Made by a program: the position numbers and the translations under genes. A stretch of DNA of 64,000 bases from Butyricimonas faecalis (GTDB lineage: Bacteria; Bacteroidota; Bacteroidia; Bacteroidales; Marinifilaceae). Location: positions 4,154,001 through 4,218,000 of the forward strand of contig NZ_CP032819.1 in the NCBI RefSeq assembly GCF_003991565.1, given 5' to 3'. Below the pieces are notes generated by a model. The model was not told the origin of the DNA, did no database searches, and was given only the letters and a program-made list of their open reading frames with translations. Positions 17,961 through 27,066 of the stretch are shown piece after piece; position 1 is the first letter of the stretch; the number at the start of each line of letters is the position of its first letter.

Positions 17961-18132
17961 TGCATTTTCAAATAACGCTGCGAAGATAAGATAATTTGTT
18001 TATATTTGCGAATGAACGGGAAAAGAGGAAACTGCTTTTGTAGAAGGCGTAAAAAATGAAGGGGGAAATATGAGTAAACTTATTCGTGTAATCAATCAAT
18101 GAAATAGAGTCAAATTTAAACGATAGATAAGA

Positions 18133-19272
18133 ATGGATGTCGTAACCTATAAATTTTTGATGGGAACCTCGGCTTTCGTGATCGCGTTGCTCGGGGGGAT
18201 GCTGGCGGCTACGACAATACAGCCGGGATGCGGCTTGGAAAAGTTGCGTAAGGCACGTAATATTCTTGTGCCATCGTATTTCGTGTTGGCTCTTCTCAGT
18301 TTCGTGTGTTGTTTCACGGGATATGATCGTCATATCGAATCTGGCACCACACTTTTGGTCGCTTCGTTTCAGGCTTTACTTTTTACGATGTCCATGCTGG
18401 TTTTTATACGTCCGAATGTAGTCCGGTGGGGAGTCGTGCTCCGGCAGGCAGGCGTGATCGCGGCAGGGGGTGTAATCTTGTTTGGAGTCCTGTTTTGGTG
18501 TACCGACTATTATTCGAGAATTTTTTACGCGGGCATGGTTGCTTATATTATCCAACTGATGATTTATACGCGGCAATTCATGTTGGCATACCGCCGGACG
18601 GTGCATGACGTGGAGGACTATTATGACAATGACGAGGAATATCGTCTGTCGTGGATAAAAATGGGGTTCTATAGCGCGTTGGGTATCGGCATCATGGTTA
18701 TACCCGTGTTATTTTTTACCGCGTTGTACCAATATTTCGTCCCGTTGTACGTGCTTTACTATGGTTTCATGGTGATGTGGTTTGTTAATTACTATAGCAA
18801 AATGAAGTTTGTGCTTCCGGTCATCATGCTTGCTCCCCCGGAAGCGATTGGCAACGTGCAAGAGTCCCCCGGTGAGATCACGACAATGGCTTCTGCCGAA
18901 GAGGAACAGTTGTTAAAAGAGAAATTACAGAGATACATAGACGAAAAAGAGTACTGCCAAAAAGATATTTCTTCCGGTTGCGTGGCGGATTCTTTGGGGG
19001 TAAGTCTGTTGTTTTTTCGACAATACATGAAAATGTATCATGGGATGGATTTTCGTTCATGGCGTAAAGAGTTGCGTTTACGCGAGGCAACCCGGTTGTT
19101 TGACGAACATGCGGGATACGGCATAGACGAAGTCTGTGGAAAAGTAGGTTACAATAATTGCAGTAATTTCAACCGGGATTTTAAACAGGTGACAGGGATG
19201 ACACCCAAATGTTATCAGAAGAGAGTGAACGAGGAACGTCGCGATGCGCAAGCGGGGGAAGACGGATGTTGA
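18133..19272 (+). CDS. Membrane-anchored AraC-type regulator
   Basis: 379 residues. The first 235 residues contain about seven hydrophobic segments (starting near 7, 40, 66, 95, 125, 178 and 200). A cytosolic C-terminus carries an AraC-type double helix-turn-helix (about 285-365: CVADSLGVSLLFFRQYMK, then IDEVCGKVGYNNCSNFNRDF and TGMTPKCYQKR). A regulator held in the membrane could read envelope or surface state directly. It is followed by its own terminator and then by four fimbrillin-like lipoprotein genes on the same strand, which makes them its likely targets. TATATTTG at 18001-18008 is a candidate -7 element. The ligand is unknown. Confidence 0.85.
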   Translation: MDVVTYKFLMGTSAFVIALLGGMLAATTIQPGCGLEKLRKARNILVPSYFVLALLSFVCCFTGYDRHIESGTTLLVASFQALLFTMSMLVFIRPNVVRWGVVLRQAGVIAAGGVILFGVLFWCTDYYSRIFYAGMVAYIIQLMIYTRQFMLAYRRTVHDVEDYYDNDEEYRLSWIKMGFYSALGIGIMVIPVLFFTALYQYFVPLYVLYYGFMVMWFVNYYSKMKFVLPVIMLAPPEAIGNVQESPGEITTMASAEEEQLLKEKLQRYIDEKEYCQKDISSGCVADSLGVSLLFFRQYMKMYHGMDFRSWRKELRLREATRLFDEHAGYGIDEVCGKVGYNNCSNFNRDFKQVTGMTPKCYQKRVNEERRDAQAGEDGC

Positions 19273-19314
19273 TTGTTCTTTTCGTTTCCCGTTGAAAATC
19301 CGATATTTTTGGAA

Positions 19315-19361
19315 GTGAATTATCTTTCGTGCGAGCAAACGAAAGATAATTCACTTTTTTT
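19315..19361 (+). terminator. Strong terminator after the AraC-type regulator
   Basis: Perfect 16-bp arms (19315-19330 and 19339-19354) around GCGAGCAA, followed by seven T. It separates the regulator from the lipoprotein operon and overlaps the -33 box of the next promoter. Confidence 0.9.
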
Positions 19362-19390
19362 GTCTCGACGGCTTTTACCCTGTATTTTTG
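19359..19390 (+). promoter_or_regulatory. Promoter of the fimbrillin-like lipoprotein operon
   Basis: TTTG at 19359-19362, 20 bp spacer, then TATTTTTG at 19383-19390; the first lipoprotein ATG is 44 bp downstream. The -33 box lies inside the T-run of the preceding terminator. Confidence 0.75.
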
Positions 19391-19434
19391 TATAAATACT
19401 CCTCGGTAAATTATCATTTAATCCATATACAAGC

Positions 19435-21969
19435 ATGATGAAAAACAATCTATTTCTACTTGCACTGGCAACGCTGTTGCTTGTCTCGTGCAATAAAGAC
19501 AAAGGTAATCACCTGGAAGACGATGACAACGTAGTACAAATCACCGCCTCGATCGACGGCACTGCCGATGGCGGAACGGTATCCGCGGGGCGTGCGACAG
19601 TCGATAATGACGGGGAAGGTACATTCGACCCCGGCGACACGTGGGGACTTTACACGTACACGACCAAAGGCGATTACATGAATGCCAATACGGAATACAA
19701 GTACGAGGAAACCATTTTGTACTGGAAAGATCTCAGTGAGACGGAAGCGGTGACTTTCTCCGCCTACTATCCGCACATCACGGAAGAGATTGCTGATCCG
19801 GAGGCGTACATATATAAGCCGTGGAACCACACGGATGACCTGCTCCACGCCACTGCCACAGCAAGCAAGGGTGAGACGGTGGCACTGACATTCAAGCATC
19901 TGATGCACCGGCTCGTTGTCAACTTGATTGCCGGAGAGGGCATGGAAGGGGTGGACTTGTCTTCCGCGCTGATAAACTCCATGGCAAGAGATGGCATGCC
20001 AACGATGCTTCTCGGCGTGGAGGTAAACCTGCTGACCGGTGCGGTGAGCTATAACAGCACAACGGATGGTATAAACCTCTCCAACGGATTTAATGGCAAT
20101 GCCGACTGGATAGTAGCGCCGCAAGACCTGACCGCCGGGGAGGAATGGCTCAAGATAACCGTAAGCAAGGATGGCAACGAGGATGTGTGGTACTATCATG
20201 TACCTGCCGACCTGAATACTGCCGAACCTGGTAACCAAACCCGTCTCGAAAGCGGCAAGCGGCTCACCCTCAACCTCACGCTGAAAAAGAACCAGCAGAC
20301 GGGAAAGACCGAGGTGGAACTGACCGCTTCCGAAATCTCCGGCTGGGGCGATGGCGGAACGATTACGGATGAAGTGGCGATAGGCGGTGATGCTTCCGGT
20401 GTCACTACCTACGAAGCCCTGCTCGCTGCCCTGAAGACGGGTGGCGCTTCGGCAGACGCTCCGACGCTTGTCACGCTGGGCAGTGATATTACGATACCCG
20501 CAGGCGGTGACTACAACACTCCTTCCATGACCGACAACGGCTATTTCAAAATAGACGGTGGCGGACATACCCTGACTTGGGAGCAAGGTAGTTACTATTT
20601 TCTCGGCAATGCCAATGCCACACCCAATGCCGTTTATATCGAATTTGCCAATATCAATTTGGTTCAGCAAGATTTGTACATGGGTGCCGTGATATGTATG
20701 TATAATGGTAAGATTACGCTGAGTGGGAATGTGACATTGAACGGGGGTGGTATGATTATGGCTGTTGGCAAGGAGTCGGCATTGGAATTAGGTGACGGCT
20801 CCGAATTGTCTTATGCGACAGGTAGTTCGCTCTGTGCATCCGTCATGAATGGCGCCACTCTCGTGTTGAACGGAGGAACGATCGCCGCCGGGACTTACAT
20901 AGATTTAGGCTACAATCTTGCCTCGCTCGTTTCCTATCCCCTTATCTCCGTTTCGAAAGCCCTCACGGGTGATGTGCACCTCTATCTCGGTCTGCCCGGT
21001 GTAACCCCCATCGCCCAAGGAACCGGTGGTTACCAACTGACGCAGACGGACTGCGACCGGCTGAAAGTGAATCCGGAGTCGATGGTCAGCCTTTATGGAG
21101 AACAAACGAGGAAATATGGTGATAAGTTTGAACTTTATCTCGCTTCGGAGGATAGGCAAATCAAGTTGCGCAGAAAAAATCTTCCACCCGGTATCTCCGG
21201 TAATATCAATATGACCGGCATGACTGCCGAGGAGGCAAAGGCTGCCATTGAGAATGCTCTTGATGCGGAGTTCACCGAACTCAAGTTGACGGGCGAACTT
21301 TCCAAGATAGGAATGGGCGGTAATTGGGGTACATTTGCCAATAACCCCCGAATCACGAAATGTGACCTCAGCGGAGTGACGGGTTGGGGAACACCGGCAA
21401 CTTTGCCCGAACGCGCTTTCCTGAATTGCACCGCCTTGCAGGAAGTGGTGCTTCCCAATGACGTGCAGGTAATCGGAGAGAATGCCTTTTACGGCTGCGC
21501 TTCGCTGACAGCGGTGAATCTTTCGCAGGTTACCCGGATTGAACAAAGAGCATTTCGGGGTTGCGTTTTACTGGAGGCACTCACATTGGATAATGTGGCT
21601 GCGATAGGCTTGGAGGCCTTCTTTGGATGCGCGTCTCTACAGACACTTAAACTGCCGAAGTGTACGAAATTCGCCAATTATATCGTAACGGGTTGCAGCA
21701 GCCTTACTCGGATAGAGGTTACTGCAGCCGGAAATATCGTTCACATAGAAGATGGTGACGATATAGAGCATTACGCTGTTTTTCTCAATAGAACCCCCGT
21801 TCATTCCGGAGAGAACGCATTCAATCCCGCCAAGTGTGACCTTGTGCTGAATGCGGACAAGCATCCCGATACCGGTGCGGCTCTCCCCAAAGCCACAGCC
21901 AACGGTGAATGGACGATTACGGCCGATGCGCATTTCATGAAATGGAAAAGCATTGCTTTCCAGCAGTAG
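19435..21969 (+). CDS. Fimbrillin-like lipoprotein with BspA-type leucine-rich repeats
   Basis: 844 residues. The lipoprotein signal has lipobox LVSC (C19). Residues about 35-310 are a fimbrillin-like (Mfa-like) domain: GRATVDNDGEGTFDPGD, FSAYYPH, and LTFKHLMHRLVVNL. A glycine-rich beta region follows (about 330-560: GGGHTLTWEQG, LNGGGMIMAVG, LNGGTIAAGTY), resembling a beta-helix. BspA-type LRRs come next (about 640-770), with the recurring pattern AFxxCxxLxxVxL. The predicted location is the outer-membrane surface, with a role in adhesion or pilus decoration; this is inference. First of four such genes; codon use is rich in CTG, GCC and ACC, unlike flanking genes. A second ATG three bases later is an equally possible start. 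Confidence 0.85.
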   Translation: MMKNNLFLLALATLLLVSCNKDKGNHLEDDDNVVQITASIDGTADGGTVSAGRATVDNDGEGTFDPGDTWGLYTYTTKGDYMNANTEYKYEETILYWKDLSETEAVTFSAYYPHITEEIADPEAYIYKPWNHTDDLLHATATASKGETVALTFKHLMHRLVVNLIAGEGMEGVDLSSALINSMARDGMPTMLLGVEVNLLTGAVSYNSTTDGINLSNGFNGNADWIVAPQDLTAGEEWLKITVSKDGNEDVWYYHVPADLNTAEPGNQTRLESGKRLTLNLTLKKNQQTGKTEVELTASEISGWGDGGTITDEVAIGGDASGVTTYEALLAALKTGGASADAPTLVTLGSDITIPAGGDYNTPSMTDNGYFKIDGGGHTLTWEQGSYYFLGNANATPNAVYIEFANINLVQQDLYMGAVICMYNGKITLSGNVTLNGGGMIMAVGKESALELGDGSELSYATGSSLCASVMNGATLVLNGGTIAAGTYIDLGYNLASLVSYPLISVSKALTGDVHLYLGLPGVTPIAQGTGGYQLTQTDCDRLKVNPESMVSLYGEQTRKYGDKFELYLASEDRQIKLRRKNLPPGISGNINMTGMTAEEAKAAIENALDAEFTELKLTGELSKIGMGGNWGTFANNPRITKCDLSGVTGWGTPATLPERAFLNCTALQEVVLPNDVQVIGENAFYGCASLTAVNLSQVTRIEQRAFRGCVLLEALTLDNVAAIGLEAFFGCASLQTLKLPKCTKFANYIVTGCSSLTRIEVTAAGNIVHIEDGDDIEHYAVFLNRTPVHSGENAFNPAKCDLVLNADKHPDTGAALPKATANGEWTITADAHFMKWKSIAFQQ

Positions 21970-22098
21970 TCCATGCATCGACTTTCACCTCCAATCGGGA
22001 GAAGAACTCTTCCGATCGGAGGTGGATGATGAACTTACCGGAGATAGTAGCGACGGTGGCGAGAATGAGAATCCGTTAGAATAAAATAATAAAAAAAT

Positions 22099-23085
22099 AT
22101 GAATATGAAGAATAAGAAATCAAACATTCCGGCGTTCGTTTCCACTATCGGATTAGCGTACCTTCTCCTGTTGGCAGGCTGCTCGCAGGACGATGTGCAA
22201 ACTCCGGACGATGGCACGAAAGATGGCAATGCCATCCGCTTTACCTCCACCATCATCGACTTCACGGGCAGTGATGCCGCCAATGACCCCGAAACACGTG
22301 CCACCATCAATCCGGACGGAACGGGCAGTTTCACCAACGGCGACCAAATAAGGCTTTGGACTTACATGGTCGACTTTCCCGACTTCATTATCAGTGATAT
22401 GAGCGAGATGTATACCCTGACCAATAATGGCAACACGTGGGATGGTTTCACCCCAACTTGGGACGAGTTGGGAGAGCCGACAGACGAACGGCGGCGTTTT
22501 TTCTCCGCCCACTATCCCCAACAGACATGGGGCAGTTCCGATAGCGAGTTTGAGTTCAGCGTTGCAACTGACCAAAGCATCATCGAAGCCTATGAAGCCT
22601 CCGACCTGCTGGAAGCCCAATCAAGATACTCGGAAAAGCCGCAGGACGGCACCGTGAATCTCTCTTTTTATCACGCGATGGCAAGAGTCACGGTGAAGCT
22701 CGTGGAAGGAAGCGGGGTATCTGCGGAGGAGGTAGACCAGGCCACAATCATCCTTAAAAACATGGCTATCCGTTGTACAAGAAAGTATTCCGGGGATACG
22801 GAGACAGACGTAACGTTACGCGATGATATTATCCCGAGAAAATCGGACAGCTCCGGTACAAACACGTTCTATGCCCTTGTTCCCCCGCATTCGGTGGGAA
22901 ATGGATTGGAAATTGAAATCACCGTTTCCGGCAAGGTGATAAGCTATAAAACGATGGAATTGAAATACCTTGTCAGTGGTAATGAATACCTCATCACCCT
23001 TACGCTGACTAACAGCGGGGGAGGTGTAAGTGCCGACAGCGGTAGCGGCGATAACTACTCCCCCGGAGGAGGTATCGACTATTGA
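22099..23085 (+). CDS. Fimbrillin-like lipoprotein, single-domain
   Basis: 328 residues with signal peptide and lipobox LLAGC (C28). The fimbrillin-like N-terminal module contains GNAIRFTSTIIDFTGSDA, ATINPDGTGSFTNGDQIRLW, FSAHYPQQTWG and NLSFYHAMARVTVKL, closely resembling the fourth protein of the array. The C-terminus ends in a Gly/Ser-rich stretch (SADSGSGDNYSPGGGIDY) without an added domain. This is the shortest of the four and the best candidate for a polymerising or anchoring subunit. The gap from the previous gene is 129 bp and includes an imperfect hairpin (21987-22027). Confidence 0.82.
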   Translation: MNMKNKKSNIPAFVSTIGLAYLLLLAGCSQDDVQTPDDGTKDGNAIRFTSTIIDFTGSDAANDPETRATINPDGTGSFTNGDQIRLWTYMVDFPDFIISDMSEMYTLTNNGNTWDGFTPTWDELGEPTDERRRFFSAHYPQQTWGSSDSEFEFSVATDQSIIEAYEASDLLEAQSRYSEKPQDGTVNLSFYHAMARVTVKLVEGSGVSAEEVDQATIILKNMAIRCTRKYSGDTETDVTLRDDIIPRKSDSSGTNTFYALVPPHSVGNGLEIEITVSGKVISYKTMELKYLVSGNEYLITLTLTNSGGGVSADSGSGDNYSPGGGIDY

Positions 23086-23109
23086 AAATAAATAAAGCAT
23101 TCCATAGAT

Positions 23110-24762
23110 ATGAGAAAAATAAATATATTACTATTAGCAGGGGTTGTTATGTCGCTTGGGTCATGCAGCAAAGATGAAACGATCACCGGACAACCCGAAG
23201 GGAAAAGCGGTGCGCCGCAACTGGCAGCGACTGTGGAACAGCTTCCAGTCACCCGGTCGGGCGTAATAGAGAACAACGGCAACTATGCGGACGGTGAAAA
23301 ATTCTATTGGAGCAACGGAGATGCTACCACCGTTCTTTTCCGAAATCCAAGTATGACGAATGCAACCCAGTACAAAAGAGCGGAATATGTGGCAAGCGTT
23401 GCAGGAGGTGTACAAAGCAATAACTGTACATTTCAGGCCACTCAGTCGGAAAGTCTCGATAATGGCACATACACGGCATACGGTCTTTATCCGACCTCGG
23501 CTTGGGAAGTCAGAGCCGACTACTACTCTTTCCTTGAAACAAATATCCCCACCTATCAAACACAGACACAGGCGAATTCTACACACTTGGGAGCCTATAT
23601 GCTGATGAAAGCCCAAAGCGATGTAACAGTAGACGGCAGTACTCCTATGAAGCTCACCTACAACCATCTTGCTTCGGTAGTGCGCTTTGTCGTTTGGAAT
23701 AATTCGGGCAACAATAATTTGAGACTGGAAAATATAATTGTAAAACTGAGTTCCGGCAAAGCGGTGTTCGCTACCAAAGCTAAATTGACTGATGTCGATG
23801 CTACTTCGTTGTTGCTTTCCAACTATGCGAATGTTCCTGCTTTGACCTTACGACTGACCGGCGATGCCCGGAATTTCTCAATCCAAGATGGAAAGAACCG
23901 GTGCGAAGGCTATATGGCTGTGTTGCCCACCGCTACAGATGCGTTTGAAGATTCTGATGATTTAATGTTTGAACTATCTTTCTCTGAAGGAAGCAATAAC
24001 TATCTTGTTACCAAAACGTACCCCATCGGAACTTCCCTCCAGTTCCTTTCAAACGGAATAGAACAGGGCAAGAGTTATTATTTCCAATTGAAAGTGGAAT
24101 CGGGTGATCTTAATGCAATAATTGGGACCTCCTACGCTGTTGGCGATTATTGGCCCGATAATACCAGTCCCGTAGGTATTGTTTTCTGGGTGAAGCCGGG
24201 TAGTCTTGGTACTCAGGGTAAAGTTGTGGGACTGGGAGAGACTTATGTCGCTAAATGGGGTGTAGATAATGATGAACAAGCAGCGGGAGTAGCAGGTATC
24301 CGCAGCGTTACGGACGGAGCGACAGCTACCAAGAGTATGATTGCCAAATACAAGAGCAGTGGCACATTCTCGGCAGATTACCCCGCCTTTCACTACATTT
24401 ATAATACGATGAACGGTGGTAACGAAAATGGCGTTTGGTATTTGCCAGCCCGAGATGAGTTGAAGATGCTTTATGCCGGATATAGCGGAAAGGTGTACGA
24501 GGAGATTACTGATTGGATATCGAACAAAATGCCGGATTATGATTCGGAAAACTGCAAAATGGCTCGTGCCGCATTCAATTCCAGTCTTGCAGCAAAAGGC
24601 GGAATGGCTTTTGGCAGTAGCGGCAATTCTGCCGATTGGTTCTATTTGTCTTCATCGGAAGTAGTATCAACAAGATCTTACAGTTTTAATCTTGAAGATG
24701 GGCAGTATAGTATGGATGAGAAAAACATGGATGGCAATATTCGCTGGATAAGAGACTTTTAG
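23110..24762 (+). CDS. Fimbrillin-like lipoprotein with DUF1566/Lcl-like C-terminal domain
   Basis: 550 residues with lipobox SLGSC (C19). The fimbrillin-like module spans about 30-330 (TRSGVIENNGNYADGEKFYW, LYPTSAW, LTYNHLASVVRFVVWN). The C-terminal 200 residues (GIVFWVKPG, NGVWYLPARDELKMLYAG, DWFYLSSSEV, GNIRWIRDF) match the pattern of DUF1566/Lcl-type domains, a C-type-lectin-like fold used in adhesion. An Arg precedes the mature-like segment, as in pilins matured by Arg-specific proteases. It starts 24 bp after the previous gene, so the array is probably one operon. Confidence 0.82.
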   Translation: MRKINILLLAGVVMSLGSCSKDETITGQPEGKSGAPQLAATVEQLPVTRSGVIENNGNYADGEKFYWSNGDATTVLFRNPSMTNATQYKRAEYVASVAGGVQSNNCTFQATQSESLDNGTYTAYGLYPTSAWEVRADYYSFLETNIPTYQTQTQANSTHLGAYMLMKAQSDVTVDGSTPMKLTYNHLASVVRFVVWNNSGNNNLRLENIIVKLSSGKAVFATKAKLTDVDATSLLLSNYANVPALTLRLTGDARNFSIQDGKNRCEGYMAVLPTATDAFEDSDDLMFELSFSEGSNNYLVTKTYPIGTSLQFLSNGIEQGKSYYFQLKVESGDLNAIIGTSYAVGDYWPDNTSPVGIVFWVKPGSLGTQGKVVGLGETYVAKWGVDNDEQAAGVAGIRSVTDGATATKSMIAKYKSSGTFSADYPAFHYIYNTMNGGNENGVWYLPARDELKMLYAGYSGKVYEEITDWISNKMPDYDSENCKMARAAFNSSLAAKGGMAFGSSGNSADWFYLSSSEVVSTRSYSFNLEDGQYSMDEKNMDGNIRWIRDF

Positions 24763-24837
24763 CATCATAGTCAGGAACAGACAAAATACTCTTTCATATT
24801 GAACCCCTAAAATTTAAGAACTTAAAATTAAGCGTAT

Positions 24838-26769
24838 ATGAACAAGATAACATTTTTATCCTTCGGCTACTGGCAAAGCGTTTGCATTGCTGTCCTACTG
24901 TCGATTGCCGCAACCGTTATGCTCGCCTCGTGTAGCGACGATGATACTTCTGGTGGCACTGCGCCGGACGACGGCAACGCCATCCGCTTTACCATCGCCA
25001 TTGCCAGCTTCACAGGCAGTGATGCCGTCGAAAACCCCGGCGCACGCGCCACTATCAACGACGAGGATGGTACGGGCAGCTTCTCCAACGGCGACGAAAC
25101 GACGATTATGGGATTCGTCTATGAAGCGATGCCGCCGGTCAAAAAAGAATCCCCCGCCACCTACAAGGACGGAACGTGGACTACCACCATGACATGGGAT
25201 GAATTCGGCGAGGGTGCGCACGTCGCTTTCTCCGCCTTTTTCCCGAAACTGTCTCTGAGCGACTTTAGTGAACTCGGTCAAATGGCCATCAATCTCCCCA
25301 CCGACCAAAGCACTACGGAGCAGTATGCCGACTGCGACTGGTTCCATGCGGTGGCTAACGGGAAAAAAAACGACCAACCGATACAGCTTACGTTCCGCCA
25401 CTGCATGCACCGCCTCACGGTAAACCTCAGCCTGTCCGATAACTCCGGCACATTGACGCAGGCGGATGTAGATGCCACCACGGTCGTGATAAAGAACATG
25501 GAGACCAAAGGCGTTGTAAGTTTTAGCGGCGGCGTAATGCCGCAGGCTGGGAATACCGGAGACTTCACCCCCTTGAAATCCACTGACGGCAACAGCTTCT
25601 GCGTCCTCCTCCTGCCGCAGAATGTAACTCCTGGCACCCCGTGGATAGAAATCACCGTGGGCGGCCGAACCGTCACCTATCCCGTCCCTGCCGGGCTAAC
25701 CACGCTGAATGAAGGAGAGGAAAAGGTGGTAAATCTCAAGCTGACCAACGACAGCGGGGTTTCATATTCAACATATCTGACAGGGTGGTATAGAAACGAC
25801 AATTATGACACGTTTGTATATACGCTGGTAAACGATGCTCAGACGGAGCTCTCTCCTCCGGCAGGAGGTAGTGATGCTTACCCGAAGGCTATGGCGGTTT
25901 CCGGCGGCAAAACCTATGTTTCCGGTGGTTATTTTGATACGGACGGTTGGGCAAGAGCTTGTTATTGGGTCAATGGATCAGCCACGAAACTTGAAGTTCC
26001 GGATCGCTCAATTGTCGAAGGACCCGACTATTCCGAATCAATCCTCGTTTCGGGTGGTAAAATATATATAGCGGGATCCTACAACAATAATGATTATAGA
26101 AATGCCCCGTGTTATTGGGTGGACGGCGTTCTGACAACGCTTACGCTGCCCGCTGGGGCTTCTGAGGGCGCTGCCGCATCAATTGCCGTTTTGGACGGGA
26201 AAATATATGCAGTTGGATATCATGCAAACAGCAACGGTACAAGTACTCCGGGATACTGGCTGGACGGTAGTTTCGTGCAGCTTTCCTTGCCCGAGGGAGC
26301 ATCCTTCTGGAGTTCCGGAACAATGGACATCGTTGTTTCGGACAACAAGGTTTACGTCATGGGCACGTACTTTCAGGACTCTCGGTATTACCCGTGCATC
26401 TGGATAGACGGCACACGTAACGAACTTGTCTCTGCCGGGTCGGCGGCATTGGGATCTGTCGCCCAGTCAATGACCGTTGCAGGCGGTAAAGTATATGTTT
26501 CGGGATATTCTATTCCGGAAAATAGGAATTATCGCAAAGGCTGTTATTGGATAGACGGTGTCTGCACCGACCTCAGCGTTCCCGACGGTGCTTGGTCGGA
26601 AGCGGCATCCATTGGCGTTATCGGTGGCAAGGTTTATGTCGGCGGTGAGCATTATACCGATGTCCGTGAAAAACACCCCTGCTATTGGGTGGACGGCGTA
26701 CGCACCGACCTTGACATCCCGACGGGAGGGACAAGTGGTGGCATCAGGGCGATATATCTGAGCGAATAA
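24838..26769 (+). CDS. Fimbrillin-like lipoprotein with six-repeat beta-propeller-like C-terminus
   Basis: 643 residues. A long signal peptide ends in lipobox MLASC (C32). The fimbrillin-like module (about 45-300) contains GNAIRFTIAIASFTGSDA, GTGSFSNGD, and LTFRHCMHRLTVNLSL. From about 315 to the end there are six repeats of roughly 48-55 residues, each with the shape GGKxYVxGxY, then CYWVDG, then a leucine-rich strand and Pro (for example GGKVYVSGYSIPEN, CYWIDGVCTDLSVPDG). This resembles a six-bladed kelch/HAF-type propeller. The N-terminal half is a paralogue of the protein at 22099. Binding partner unknown. Confidence 0.83.
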   Translation: MNKITFLSFGYWQSVCIAVLLSIAATVMLASCSDDDTSGGTAPDDGNAIRFTIAIASFTGSDAVENPGARATINDEDGTGSFSNGDETTIMGFVYEAMPPVKKESPATYKDGTWTTTMTWDEFGEGAHVAFSAFFPKLSLSDFSELGQMAINLPTDQSTTEQYADCDWFHAVANGKKNDQPIQLTFRHCMHRLTVNLSLSDNSGTLTQADVDATTVVIKNMETKGVVSFSGGVMPQAGNTGDFTPLKSTDGNSFCVLLLPQNVTPGTPWIEITVGGRTVTYPVPAGLTTLNEGEEKVVNLKLTNDSGVSYSTYLTGWYRNDNYDTFVYTLVNDAQTELSPPAGGSDAYPKAMAVSGGKTYVSGGYFDTDGWARACYWVNGSATKLEVPDRSIVEGPDYSESILVSGGKIYIAGSYNNNDYRNAPCYWVDGVLTTLTLPAGASEGAAASIAVLDGKIYAVGYHANSNGTSTPGYWLDGSFVQLSLPEGASFWSSGTMDIVVSDNKVYVMGTYFQDSRYYPCIWIDGTRNELVSAGSAALGSVAQSMTVAGGKVYVSGYSIPENRNYRKGCYWIDGVCTDLSVPDGAWSEAASIGVIGGKVYVGGEHYTDVREKHPCYWVDGVRTDLDIPTGGTSGGIRAIYLSE

Positions 26770-26824
26770 GGAGATTGAACCCAATTAGAACGAATCCGAC
26801 AATGGTATTTTGGAAAAAAGACAC

Positions 26825-26867
26825 TGTGCCGTTCTGAAATCGGTTTACTCTATTTGAGAACGGCACA
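26825..26867 (+). terminator. Hairpin after the lipoprotein operon
   Basis: TGTGCCGTTCT pairs with AGAACGGCACA across a 21-base loop, 56 bp past the last stop codon. The following sequence is AT-rich but lacks a clean T-run, so termination is probable but not certain. Confidence 0.6.
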
Positions 26868-27007
26868 ATAAAATAACTGCATTTACTTTTCATTAAAGTA
26901 TAAAGGTAAAATGTGTTAAATTGTGGATTAATAATTACGATTTTTGTGTATTTGATAACGTGTTGTGTTATTTTCAGTACGATATTTGATATAATAGTGA
27001 CAATAAA

Positions 27008-27039
27008 TTTGTTTTGTATTTGAAGATGCCATACCTTTG
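27008..27039 (+). promoter_or_regulatory. Promoter of the AAA-ATPase/subtilase pair
   Basis: TTTG at 27008-27011, 20-bp spacer, TACCTTTG at 27032-27039, 27 bp before the ATG. GAAAGG just before the start may help ribosome binding. Confidence 0.75.
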
Positions 27040-27066
27040 TAGAAAAGAAATTAAAAGAAAGGTCTC

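Noticed and set aside
19315..19361. Invertible promoter for phase variation of the lipoprotein operon
   Set aside because: The inverted repeat is a single compact hairpin with a T-run, i.e. a terminator; no second copy flanks the promoter and no invertase gene is in the window.
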